64,000 bases of DNA from Rhizophagus clarus. Taxonomy: Eukaryota; Glomeromycota; Glomeromycetes; Glomerales; Glomeraceae. Positions 1-10,816 of the stretch are shown piece by piece (positions within the stretch are counted from its first letter, which is position 1; each line of letters starts with the position of its first letter). The translations under genes were made by a program, and so were the position numbers. The notes below the pieces were generated by a model. The model saw only the letters and a program-made list of their open reading frames with translations. It searched no databases and was not told the DNA's origin. Where the stretch lies: the NCBI GenBank assembly GCA_015698045.1, contig BLAL01000043.1, positions 186,001 to 250,000 on the forward strand. Direction: 5' to 3'.

Positions 1-807
1 ACCTTTACATTTTTCACAGTAATTTATCTTTTGAATTTATTTATCGGATTGCTCAATATAGCGATTGAAGATTATAATAAAGAAGAGGAATTTTTACTTC
101 AAAAAGCACAGGTATATTTTTTTTTTTGTATTAGTTATATTGTTAATTGTATTTTTAAATTAACTACAATTTGTTTTTTTTGAAAGATTATTATGGAAAT
201 TGAATTATTTTACATGTTTCCATGGTGGAAACATGACAAAGAATGGTTTCCAGATTGGATGTTAGTATTATTAATCAGTTAACATTTACTTTTTTATACA
301 TTTTTACTAATTAATTATTTTAGTTATTATGATATGCCTGTTACGGAAGTTCGTAAATTAATTAATGCAATTGATAATGATAAAACCGTATTTAATTATT
401 ATCTACCAGTTATCAGCACAGATTTAAGAAATTTAGTAGCACTTGTTGATGAAATTAAGGAAGAACAAAAAAATAAATTTATCAAACAACTTATAAATGA
501 ACTTCAGATAAATCAGAAAATACAGTTCTTGCAAACAAGAGTAGAAAACCTGCAAATAAGTTTGCAAGATCAGCAAGTTTGTGCACAAATAATTCAGCAA
601 CTGGAAGCACTGAAACAGCAATTAATAAATACACAAAATCAGCAAACGGACGTACAAGATCAGCAAACGAATGTGCGAATGCGTCTATTTTTTCTGGAAC
701 TGAATAAATTAGATCAGCAAATAAAGCAAATAGATTTACAATTTAAGCAAATGAATCTGCAAATGAATTTACAAAATCAGCAAATGAATCAGCAAGAGGG
801 TTTATAA
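1..807 (+). CDS. Ion-channel-like protein, C-terminal part (3 exons, 5' end outside window)
   Basis: Exons 1-111, 187-260 and 324-807 join in frame across two GT-AG introns (112-186 and 261-323), giving 222 residues to a TAA stop. The first exon reads TFFTVIYLLNLFIGLLNIAI, a hydrophobic helix followed by an acidic stretch, as at the last membrane segment of TRP/ion-transport-domain channels. It is followed by a cytoplasmic segment with FYMFPWWKHDKEWFPDW and VTEVRKLINAID. Residues from about 110 on are glutamine-rich (QNQQ-type repeats) and likely form a coiled coil. The arrangement matches a channel family common in Rhizophagus genomes (recollection, not a search). A plasma-membrane or organelle cation channel role is inferred only. 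The Q-rich reading continues past the stop (see 808-1372), so the end may be a recent truncation. Confidence 0.6.
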
Positions 808-1372
808 AATCAGCAAAATCAACAAATTGATATACAAAATTAGCAAATGGTTAACAAAATTTTTGGTAATATGACTTATACTACTAATCAATAGGCCAGT
901 TCAAAATTGTTTATGGGAATTTCTATCAACCAAACTGACCAACAGTTTTACTGGTATCATGTCTGATTAGGTTACAAAATCAATAGATCAAACAATTAGG
1001 CTTACAGATCATATGCCAAAAATAAATTCTCACTTCTTATCTTTCTTATCTTTAGTTTTCCTGTAATCTTACTTCTATTATATTTTTTATTTTTATTGTA
1101 TTTTTATTTTGTTATTTTGTTGTAAAAATAAAATGTATTTTTATACAGTTAGATCTTTATACAATCACATCCTATATAGTCATACTTTTACATAAGAATC
1201 TAATTTTGTGAAACTGACTTACCTCTTTATAATTACAATTTGGGTATAATCACTATTATCACATGATTTGTAACATACATATTATTTTTACTAGTAATTA
1301 AACCTTTTATAGCCACTATAATTTCAGTTAGATCAAAATTTCAGCCAGAATTATAAACAAATTTCCTTTTTT
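808..1372. other. Decayed 3' extension of the channel gene, then AT-rich spacer
   Basis: Immediately after the TAA at 805-807 the same frame continues with QNQQ-like and NQTDQQFYW-like text to about 1010. It is interrupted by TAA, TAG, TAG, TGA and TAG, so this is former coding sequence. From about 1010 to 1372 there is only AT-rich sequence with no recognisable gene. Confidence 0.45.
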
Positions 1373-1588
1373 AGAGGACGTCTAAAGCAGAGCAGATTTG
1401 ACCAGAATTACGGTATTAAGAAATTACAGATGTGATATATAATGGGTATAACAAACAAGTTTTTACTAACTGAAAAAATTCTAAATCCCTAGAATATTTA
1501 ATAAAAATAAGAAAGTAAAGTGAGTGATACTAGATGACAAATATTTTACTATGATCACGTGATTCTGCTTTGCTTTAAACGTCCCTCT
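1373..1588. mobile_element. Short inverted-repeat element (MITE-like, about 216 bp)
   Basis: The left end at 1373 reads AGAGGACGTCTAAAGCAGAG and the right end at 1588, read on the other strand, reads AGAGGGACGTTTAAAGCAAA. About 25 bp match with few mismatches. There is no ORF inside. The size and structure fit a non-autonomous DNA transposon. A target duplication was not clear. Confidence 0.5.
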
Positions 1589-1872
1589 TTTTAAAATGTG
1601 AATTATAAGAAATTTTCAAAATTATTTTTTATAAAACAGCTATCATCCAAAAATATGCAATTCTTATGATTAGTACTCTAAACAAGTCAGATTGAGTTGA
1701 TTATTAAGCAAAATCATACTCAGCTTGAAAAAATCAAGTCAAGTTGAGTCAAGTCATCATAATAATATTTTTAGACTCGATTCAACTCATAAAAAATGAA
1801 AATTTAGATCAATCCAATTTGACTCAATTATACCTAAGTTAATAAAAAAATGTTAAAAAAACAGTTTTGTTA
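1589..1872. other. AT-rich spacer
   Basis: There is no gene here. A stretch around 1685-1800 repeats CAAGTCA/TCAAGT-like words. Nothing else was recognised. Confidence 0.4.
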
Positions 1873-1874
1873 TA

Positions 1875-3097
1875 CAGTCAACTCTCTCTATAGTCACACA
1901 TTTGGGACAGTCTATATTTGGTGACTATGATGAGATGTGACTATAAGCAATAAAATCATAATTAAATCAGTAATTTTGGCCAGAATTATAAATTGTAATA
2001 ATTTTAGTTAAATATTCACATCACAATAATTTTGTCAATATTATTCCAATTATTACAGATTTATAATCATTAGATTCCTCTTGATGAGACGATTCTAACG
2101 AGCCTAAGAACACTAAAATCTGATCACTAAAACCCATAATAATTAAAATACGGTCAAAATATTTAATGTTACACAAATTTTACATATAAAAATGCTGATC
2201 TGGTCTTTAAAATTGAATTGCTCAGTCAATATTAATCCAATCATTATAAAATTATTATCATTAGCTTCCTCTCGATGAGACGATTCTAATGAGCCTAAGA
2301 ACATTAAAATCTGATTACTAGACCCCGTAATAATTAAAATATAGTCAAAATATTTAATGTTACGCAAATTTTACATATAAAAATGCCGATCAGGTCTTTA
2401 AAATTGAATTGCTCAGTCAATATTAATCCAATCATTATAAAATTATTATAATTGGCTTCCTTTCAATGAGACGATTCTAATGAGCCTAAGATCATTAAAA
2501 TCTGATTACTAGAACCCATAGTAATTAAAATATAGTCAAAATATTTAATGTTACGCGAATTTTACATGTATAAAATGCCGATTTGGTCTTTAAAATCGAA
2601 TTTCGCAGTCAGTATTAATCCAACCATTATGTAATTATTACCATTGGATTTCTTTTGATAAGGTGATTCCAATGAGCCTAAGATCATTAAAATCTGATCA
2701 CTAGAACCTGTTGTAATTAAAATAAAGTCAAAATATTAAATGTTACGCAAATTTTTACATATTTAGAATGCCGATTTGATATTTAAAATTGGATTACTCA
2801 GTCAATATTAATTCAATCACTATAAAATTACTACCATCTGATTCCTTTAATGAGATGAACATAATGAGCTAAAGATCATTGAAATCCGATTATTAGATCA
2901 TAGAACAATTATATTTTAATAAATATCTTTTTATAATCACATATATATAAAATTTTTAAAAAAAGATGTGATAGTGACTATAGGTAGTTTGTGATATAAA
3001 CGATAGTTTTTATATATGAAAATTTGGGACACTCAACCAAGGTGACTATATAGGGTAATGTGACTATAATGGAGGTGACTATAAAGAGAGTTGACTG
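1875..3097. mobile_element. Non-autonomous DNA transposon with TA duplication (Tc1/mariner-like ends)
   Basis: The left end is CAGTCAACTCTCTCTATAGT at 1875. The right end, read on the minus strand from 3097, is CAGTCAACTCTCTTTATAGT. Each end is flanked by TA (1873-1874 and 3098-3099), the target duplication typical of Tc1/mariner/pogo elements. Both ends carry further copies of GTGACTATA-like words. The 1.2-kb interior has no transposase; most of it is a tandem array (2043-2900). It is therefore a non-autonomous copy dependent on a transposase elsewhere. Confidence 0.75.
2043..2900. repeat. About five degenerate tandem copies, period near 190 bp, inside the TIR element
   Basis: Copies begin near 2043, 2231, 2424, 2614 and 2808. 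Each contains TTAATCCAATCATTA, a GATGAGACGATTCTAATGAG motif and AAATATTTAATGTTACGCAA. The core resembles an imperfect hairpin (ATTAGATTC...GAATCTAAT) also seen in the dispersed repeat at 5880 and 50290. Confidence 0.7.
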
Positions 3098-3099
3098 TA

Positions 3100-4390
3100 T
3101 TTAAATTAATATACTAGTATAGCATGGTAAATAATAAAAGTAAATATTTTTATATTTTTCACGTTCAATTGAAAAAAGTATAATTATACTAGTATTTTCT
3201 CACATTTAATTGAAAAAAGTATAATTATACTATTTATTATACTACTAACAAATAATTTTTATGTTAAAAACATGTATTAAGTTTATTTATTTTATTACAT
3301 AAAAATATATAAATAAGGATTTATCCCTAACTGAATATTAAAATTTTTTTGTCAATATACATTTTAAAATTATATTAAAGTACGTATGCACATATGTATA
3401 TACTTACTATATATACAATATGCATATATTTAACCTTGTGAACCTGCCGCTCCTTTATAAACATGTAGAGGCCCATTAGTGTCTATAGGGAGAAAGCCAC
3501 TGCTGTTCTCTCTACCTATTTATAATAACAAAAAGAGGAAGTCTTCAGTAGTAAGGACTCAATATAATTATAACAAAATATGATATTGCAAAATATATTG
3601 ATATATGATATTGCTCATAGTGTTAGTATTGTATTAAATAATACATTAGAGTTTAACAATATGTATATTAATGCATTAGAGTTGAATAACATGTATATTA
3701 ACATTTGATTTACTTCTGTATATAATATTACACATCATATTGAACTACTGGTAAGTGTTGATTAATGCGTATTTTGGTATAAATCAACATTCCTGATATT
3801 AAGATTTTTTATACATGAATTTTGCAAATTTTATGAAGTTTTTTTTTACATTATTAAAAAATATATAATATTTTCTTCCAGAATTAACAAAATAACAAAA
3901 AAAAAAAAATTTTTTTATTATTTTTATTTTTTTTTAATACATTTTAATCTTACCAGTTTTGAAAAATATGCCCAGGTAATGTAATACTTTTTTCTAGCAA
4001 ATTTTTGAAGTATTTATATTGTTGTAACATATTTTTAAGATAGTGCAAATACCATTCCAGAACAATAGTATTTAATATATAAAAGTCTATTAAAATTAAT
4101 TATAGATTGCTGATCATTTTGTATTGTTAAGTGTCAAACTATACTTCTCAGCGTAATTAAATCTTAATTGACATAATATTACAGCACAATGCTGAATTAT
4201 ATATTAATGTAACATAATTAATTTATATTGACATAATCAATTTTTACTGACATATTAATTTATACTGACGTAATTAATTTTATATTGATGTAATTAATTA
4301 TGAATTACAAGTTTATTGTAATATGTTTATTTTATTGTAATAAAATAATAATAATCTTAAATCTTCCTCTCTCACTTTTACTAAACTTAC
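3100..4390. other. AT-rich intergenic stretch with one richer patch
   Basis: No gene was recognised. Positions 3433-3530 are distinctly more GC-rich than the surroundings and could be an inserted repeat or small RNA-like unit; I could not identify it. Positions 4155-4330 repeat TAATTAATTTATATTGACG-like units of about 25 bp. Confidence 0.35.
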
Positions 4391-5130
4391 ATATATTTCA
4401 AGTTCAGGTTTGTCTAAAGAGCCTGGTAACTTAAAAAAAAAAGAAATAGAAGAAATATTAGTATGTATATTTCTTATATGTATTAAAAAACTTTCTCTCA
4501 GTTCCCGTTAACTTACTTACATACATTTCAAGTCTAGGTTTGTTTAAAGAGTCTGGCAACCTAAAGAAAAAAAGAAATAAAAGAAACATTAATATGTTTC
4601 TTCTACATATTATAAAACTCTCACTCACTTCCCGTTAACTTATTTGTACACATTCCAAGTTCAGGTTCATCTAAAAAGTCTGGCAACCTAAAGAAAAAAA
4701 AAGAAATAAAAGAAATGTTAATATGTTTCTTCTATATATTAAAAAAAAATTACTTCCCAATTTCTGCTAATCTACTTGCACATATTCCAAATCCAGACCT
4801 TCCAAATCTAAAAAAAAGAATCAAAATGTTAGTAATATTTCATTAAATAATTATAAAAAAAAAATTATTTTGATTACCTTCAAACATTAAAAGCAGGTTA
4901 GTCCCTACAAAAAAGAAAAAAAAAGAATGTTAATTAACATTCTTGTAGTTTTTATATTAAAAAACCTTCCTTCTTTCACATTACCTCAAGAAGTTGTGTA
5001 CTGAAAGATCTGTTCTTACAAAAAGAAAAGAACAAAATGTTAGTTAACATTTTTATATTAAAAGAATTATTAATACAACACCTCTCTTTGTAACTTACCA
5101 TTTCATGAATTTCAAATCTGAGAGCCGTAT
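4391..5130 (-). repeat. Tandem array of exon-like units flanked by splice signals (minus strand)
   Basis: Read on the minus strand there are seven units of about 85-130 bp. Each has a pyrimidine tract ending in AG, then 26-40 nt of less AT-rich sequence, then a GT donor such as GTAAGTAAG. Exon-like pieces are at about 5099-5130, 4985-5014, 4878-4904, 4782-4807, 4652-4688, 4521-4560 and 4391-4430. The last three encode related peptides (LPDSLNKPRLEM, LPDFLDEPELGM, LPGSLDKPELEI). The piece lengths are not all multiples of three, so they do not form one open chain. Confidence 0.5.
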
Positions 5131-5177
5131 CTAAAAAAAATATTTAATGGTATAATAAGACTATTTGGATGAAAAAA

Positions 5178-5450
5178 AAAGTTTTTTTTTTTAAAATAAA
5201 GTGAATAACAGTTTAAGAATTATTTTAAAAGTTTTTTTTAAAAAAAATAAAGTAAATAACAGTTTAAGAACCATTTTAAAAGTTTTTTTTTAAAAAAATA
5301 AAGTAAATGACAGTTTAAAACTTATTTTAAAGTTTTTTTTTTAAGAAAAATAAAAGAATAATAGTTTTAAAACTGTTTAAAGAAGAAAAATAAAAATAAA
5401 ATTAAAATTTAACAGTTCTGTTTAATGAAAAAAATAACAGTTTTTTTTTA
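5178..5450. repeat. Four to five tandem copies of a T-run/A-run unit, period about 58 bp
   Basis: Each copy has AGTTTTTTTT followed by AAAAAAATAAAG and then TAACAGTTTAAGAA. The T-run and A-run can pair, so each unit could form a hairpin. There is no coding potential. Confidence 0.6.
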
Positions 5451-6600
5451 ATAAAAAATTTAGATTATCGATCAGTAAATCAGATTGATAAGTCACATGT
5501 AATATTAGTGACCTAAAGTCAAAATTAATTTCAATCATTTCAATCATTTCAGAAGTCAAAATTAACTAATTTCGAGTTGATATCATATTATGGGTAATCT
5601 GGAAATGCTGTAATTAATTTGACAGGTTAATTTAATTATGGTATATCAGTATTTTTAAAATTTGAAACTGTAATTATTACGGCATATTATGTCTGGTATA
5701 ATGGTATAATTAAATCAATTACGCTAAAAAGTATATAGCAGACTGGCAATTAATTATTAATATTTATTAAAAATTTATAAATTTATTTATAATATAATTT
5801 ACTTAAAATAAATATTAAGAAAAAGAATCAAATAATTAAAAAACTTTTTTTAAATAAGAAATATTTTGAATCAGATGATTAAATTTGAATCTATCTTATT
5901 AGGATTCCAAACTATATATAATTAGATCAGGGATTAAGTTTGCTTATTGATCATATAAAATTTTTAAAAATTACTTATTTTAGAGGTATTTTTGCAAATT
6001 TTTTTATTTTACATACCCCTGTTTTTAAAAAATTTACTGATTGGATTTTAATGAATTTTATATTATTAGATTTGTTTCAATAAAATAAATCTAATCATAT
6101 CGACGAATTTGTTCCATCGCCCAAATATGTCGAATTTTATATTAATAAAGATTAACTAAAATTAGAATATGTAATACAATAACCTGAAAAGCAAAATCAA
6201 TTTTTAAAAAATACGGTTTAGGGCGATTTAAAGTTTGGCCAGAATTAGCGTAATTTTGGCCAAATTTAACGTAACATTATATCAGTAAATAGACAATGCA
6301 AAGATTTTTAAAAAGCAATTATTAATAAAACAAATTAGTACTAAGTAAATACCAATAAAGATTATCACAATAATGCAACAATTAATGTAATTTATTTAGG
6401 TATTCAGAATTTTTATTTAGTTTGTAATTACAATTACTAGGGAAACTACGCCTTTACTACACATATAACTGAAACTCTTTTCATAGTACATAGAAAAATA
6501 TTAAAAATTCCATAATATAACTTAATTATTTATATTCAAAAATTTGTTTAACAGGTTAAATTGTCTTTTAAAAATTAACTATTTATTTTAACATAATAGA
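5451..6600. other. AT-rich intergenic stretch containing a dispersed repeat
   Basis: No gene was seen. It contains the repeat at 5880-6130. The words TTTGGCCAGAATTAGCG and TTTTGGCCAAATTTAACG occur together near 6232-6270. Confidence 0.4.
5880..6130 (+). repeat. Dispersed repeat, copy A (inverted copy at 50290-50590)
   Basis: The segment with TTTGCTTATTGATCATATAA, TTTTAGAGGTATTTTTGCAA and GATTGGATTTTAATGAATTT reappears in the same order on the opposite strand at 50590 down to 50290. The text is nearly the same over about 200 bp. It ends in an imperfect hairpin, ATTAGATTTG...AAATCTAAT. Confidence 0.7.
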
Positions 6601-8560
6601 TAACTAGTAATATTTATGTAAGAAAAGTCTAACAATAGTGATAGGAAAAAAGCAGTAATGAGAATAATAGTGGAAATAATAATGAGAAATAAAAAAAACA
6701 ATGGGAAATAGTAAAAGATAAGAAAATATAAGGGAGAAAAAGCAGAAAGGAAATAAAGAAATAAACAAAAGAGAATTAAAATAAAAAAGAAACAGGAAAA
6801 GAGAAAATGAAGAAAGGAGTATAAACAAAAGGAAAGAGAACAAAACCAGAAAGGAAAGAAAAACAAAAATAAAAAAAAAATAATAAAATAAAGATAGAAG
6901 AGAACGAAAATAAAGTGGAAGAGTAAAAATAAAATGAAGAGAAATGAAAATAAAGTGGAAGAGTAAAAATAAAGTGAAGAGAAATGAAAATAAAGTGGAA
7001 GAACAAAAATAAGGTGAAGAGGAACAAAAATAAGGTGAAGAGGAACAAAAATAAGGTGAAGAGGAACAAAAATAAGGTGAAGAGGAACAAAAATAAGGTG
7101 AAGAGGAACAAAAATAAGGTGAAGAGGAACAAAAATAAGGTGAAGAGGAACAAAAATAAGGTGAAGAGGAACAAAAATAAGGTGAAGAGGAACAAAAATA
7201 AGGTGAAGAGGAACAAAAATAAGGTGAAGAGGAACAAAAATAAGGTGAAGAGGAACAAAAATAAGGTGAAGAGGAACAAAAATAAGGTGAAGAGGAACAA
7301 AAATAAGGTGAAGAGGAACAAAATAAGGTGAAGAGGAACAAAATAAGGTGAAGAGGAACAAAAATAAGGTGAAGAGGAACAAAAATAAGGTGAAGAGGAA
7401 CAAAAATAAGGTGAAGAGGAACAAAAATAAGGTGAAGAGGAACAAAAATAAGGTGAAGAGGAACAAAAATAAGGTGAAGAGGAACAAAAATAAGGTGAAG
7501 AGGAACAAAAATAAGGTGAAGAGGAACAAAAATAAGGTGAAGAGGAACAAAAATAAGGTGAAGAGGAACAAAAATAAGGTGAAGAGGAACAAAAATAAGG
7601 TGAAGAGGAACAAAAATAAGGTGAAGAGGAACAAAATAAGGTGAAGAGGAACAAAAATAAGGTGAAGAGGAACAAAAATAAGGTGAAGAGGAACAAAAAT
7701 AAGGTGAAGAGGAACAAAAATAAGGTGAAGAGGAACAAAAATAAGGTGAAGAGGAACAAAAATAAGGTGAAGAGAAACAAAAATAAGTGAAGAGGAACAA
7801 AAATAAGTGAAGAGGAACAAAAATAAGTGAAGAGGAACGAAAATAAAGACAAAAGGGAATAAAAATAAAGATATTTCAAAGAAAACGAAGATAAAAAAAA
7901 GAAATAAAGATGAAAGAAATAAAACAAAAATGAAGGAAATAAAACAAAGATGAGGGAATAAATAAAGAAATAAAGGAACCAAAGGCAGATAAATAAGAAG
8001 AAAGAGAAAGTAGATGAAAACAAAAGATAACAAAAAAAAGAAAAGTGAAAAACTAAAATCTAAAACCCATAAAGAAGAATAAATAAAGTTAGTAAAAACA
8101 AAATATAAAAAACAAACAAAAAAGAAAAAAAAAGAAAAAAAGAAGTATACCCTATTCGTAAAACTGAAAGGCTAAAGATCTAAAAAAAAAGAAATTGAAA
8201 TGAGAAGAAAACTAAAAACAAAAGAAGAAAAGTATAAAAAACAAAATATAAAAAACTAATATAAAAATAAGACGAAAGTATAAAAAAATAACATACCTTT
8301 AACATAAAACCAGAAAACTTAAAATTCAAAAGAAAGAAATAAATTAGAAATGAACAAAAAAAAATATTAACAAAATAAAGAGAAAAACCTGTGAAACAAA
8401 AAGATCTTAAAAATTCTAAGAAGATAAAAGAAATAAAAAAGAAATTAAAAATGGGAATAAGAAGGAAAAATATAAAGGAATAGAATAAAACAGTAAAAAT
8501 ATACCTGATTTTTATTTTATTTAAAAGAAAAATATCATGCCTAAAAAAAAAGATGCAAAT
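6601..8560. repeat. Purine-rich low-complexity tract around a 21-bp minisatellite
   Basis: The plus strand is nearly all A and G, with words such as GGAAAGAGAA. Because TAA/TAG/TGA are scarce on the opposite pyrimidine-rich strand, long open frames arise there (up to about 480 codons of F, L, S, P). They have no domain and overlap in all three frames, so I do not call them genes. At the right side (8140-8560) exon-like units resembling those at 4391-5130 appear on the minus strand, for example a piece ending near 8178 after a T-run plus AG. Confidence 0.6.
7000..7850. repeat. 21-bp minisatellite, about 40 near-identical copies
   Basis: The unit is GAACAAAAATAAGGTGAAGA plus G. Copies are almost identical except for a few 20-bp versions lacking one A (near 7320, 7340 and 7631) and decayed edges. 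On the plus strand one frame reads the heptapeptide KRNKNKV repeatedly, broken where a copy loses one base. On the minus strand all three frames are open (CSSSPYF, VPLHLIF, LFLFTLF). Homogeneity implies recent expansion or conversion. Confidence 0.9.
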
Positions 8561-8995
8561 AATTACATTGGGTCACCAATTCCATTTTCCAAAAAAAAAA
8601 ATATTAAAAAAAAAAATGAAATTTTTTTTTTTTCAGTTTTTTTTTTTTTTTAACAAAATGCTTTTTTTCTTTTTGTATATATTTCAGTTTAGAAATGATC
8701 ATCATAAATATTACTAAATTTAGGTCAAATACAGGTTTCAAAAAAGCCACATGCTACAATTGCTACGTATGCCACATGGCACAAATTTTGATCTGATAGT
8801 TTATTTTTATCAATCATAACATAGTCACATCAGTTTTTTTTATCACACTTCGCTTATTTTTTTTTATATTTTAATGTTTTAATTTTAATAAACTTTCACT
8901 TATATTATTTTGTTGCTTATAATTTTTATTATTCATATAATTTTTTAAAATATTTACGTCTAATGGTCTAAGTGTAGTCGCATAAAATATAAACT
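8561..8995. other. AT-rich spacer before a transposase-like pseudogene
   Basis: Homopolymer runs at 8590-8650, then unremarkable AT-rich sequence. No gene or clear signal was identified. Confidence 0.4.
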
Positions 8996-10001
8996 ATGAT
9001 AGAAGAAAGCACCTATTCTAAAAGTTTATTTATTAAGCTTTTTGATAATAAAAGAACCTTTTTTTATGAGATCATAAAAGAAGGAACATATTCTCTCACA
9101 GAACAACTTTATTATACCAGATATCCAAAACATCCAATTCCTCATAATTATATTGTTAGAACTCAATACGAAAAAGCAAAGCATATAGTTGAATGTTCAA
9201 TTGAATATGTAGAGAAAAAGCCTTTATACAAAGTTTACTTTGGGATTAATTTTGCAAGAGAAGTATGATCCTAGGAGTCTACAACAGATACTGCTTGCAA
9301 GTATTATTGGGTACACTTTAACTTTTTAAAAATATTTTTGATGTTGAAACAAGTACTAATGTATACTATTAGAAGTTTAATGAAACAGGTGAAATGGATG
9401 AAAATCAAAATAGAAATCAGTTAAATAAAGAAAATAATGGAAAAATGTCTAGTCCTTTACTTTTTGGTCTCAAGCTACTTAGTGTTGAACAAGTGCGAAG
9501 GACAATGTCTTTAGATCATAAAATTTGACCATTTAATGATCTTGGTAATTCTCAAAAATGTCGCAAGATACTTGGGTTATCACAGTATGTTTTAGATATT
9601 GTTGAAAAAGAAAAAGGCAATACGTTTCATCCAGATGATCAGATAAAACTTAAACAAATAAAATTTGAGACTTATGATGATCTATATAATATTAATTTTG
9701 GAAAGTTAGATAGAGTAGAAGAAACAAAAAAAATTGAAGCAATTGTGAAATCTTTAGATAAAGAGCATATTTCAAGAAAAACTTATCGATCTTTAGCATG
9801 AATTGAAGATCTTCTACGTGAAAAGGTAGTATATGATATGTGACAAAAAATTAATATGGAAGTGAAAAAAAAGCTCCAATAACTCTTGTTAATTTGTCAC
9901 AACCATCTGTATTTGAACCAATCACTGAAGAACCTGATATTATTGATGGTGCAATTATTTTGAATATGTTAGAATTAGTTGGAAAAGGAGATCAGTGTCA
10001 T
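8996..10001 (+). pseudogene. Transposase-like protein, 5' portion, decayed and cut by the LTR element
   Basis: Starts at ATG 8996 (MIEESTYSKSLFIKLFDNKR) and reads 90 residues before the first stop. Related text then continues in shifting frames: SPLLFGLKLLSVEQVRRTMS, then KILGLSQYVLDIVEKEKGNT, then SLDKEHISRKTYRSLA, and finally EEPDIIDGAIILNMLELVGK up to the retrotransposon. In-frame stops, several of them TGA where a tryptophan would fit, and at least two frameshifts show it is dead. The remainder lies at 21144-22408. The family seems to be a repetitive transposase-like group known to me from Rhizophagus and some invertebrate genomes. I cannot name its superfamily with confidence. Confidence 0.6.
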
Positions 10002-10781
10002 TGTAACGACTAAGCTGCCACCTTAGTGTTAACATTTCATTAATTTATTATGCTTGGTTTATTTTATTTCACATCATTATCTTATTATTATCTCATCATT
10101 TTATTACTATCGCGAACTTATTATCTCCATTTTTTATATTCTCAATTATATTTCTAGTAATACCTTTTCCATTATTACTAATATTTCCTATAACTCATTT
10201 TTCTTTTATCTTTCAAACTGCGATAGTTCTTCCATATTATATTCTTTCCATTATTTAATTATTCAATCGAACATTAATTAATTCTCGGGTAAACCACGAG
10301 CATATTCATAATAACTTTCAATAATCAATATTCTCATCTTTATTATTTCATATCATTCGAGAGAACAGAATTAACTGTCGAGCTCTCTAATTATCAACCT
10401 AGTACTACTTTACATAAAGGAAAAATTAAGTCTTTTTATAAGTTTTCAAAAATTAATTTCTACTATTTCTTTCTATTTTCCTAATTTCAAATGTTAAAAT
10501 GAATTAAACTAAAAATAAAATATGATATAATTTAATCTAAAAATAAATAAATAAAAATATGATATAATTTAGTCTAAAAATAAATATAACTATGACTATT
10601 ATCATCCTTCAATTGGACTATTATCCATCGGTTAAATTAATTCCCATCGGTTAAATTATTTCCCATCGGTCAAATTAATTCCCATCGGTTAAATTAATTC
10701 CCATCGGTTAAATTATTACCCTTGCAATTACTACGTATTGTACTAATATTATTTCTTTATTATGTGAATTCCGGCATTACA
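10002..10781 (-). repeat. 3' LTR of the gypsy element
   Basis: Begins TGTAACGACTAAGCTGCC and ends GAATTCCGGCATTACA on the plus strand, so it has TG...CA ends (TGTAA/TTACA). It aligns along its length with 20346-21143. Near its inner end lie five tandem copies of CCATCGGTTAAATTAATTC-like 18-bp units, one fewer than in the other LTR. Open stretches inside it are not genes. Confidence 0.95.
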
Positions 10782-10785
10782 GCTA

Positions 10786-10795
10786 TCCTCCCCTC
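10786..10795 (-). other. Polypurine tract
   Basis: On the minus strand GAGGGGAGGA lies four bases from the 3' LTR, in the standard place for priming plus-strand DNA synthesis. Confidence 0.75.
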
Positions 10796-10816
10796 AACAA
10801 ATTTGAGTCCCTTCAA

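Noticed and set aside
7000..7850. CRISPR-like array
   Set aside because: Direct tandem 21-bp units with no unique spacers, in a eukaryotic context.
6588..8033. Very long minus-strand open frames (up to 481 codons)
   Set aside because: They arise from a pyrimidine-rich minisatellite strand open in all three frames; no domain, no start context, no intron logic.
10054..10281. Small plus-strand ORF repeated at 20398-20625
   Set aside because: The two lie at the same place in both LTRs and have no domain.
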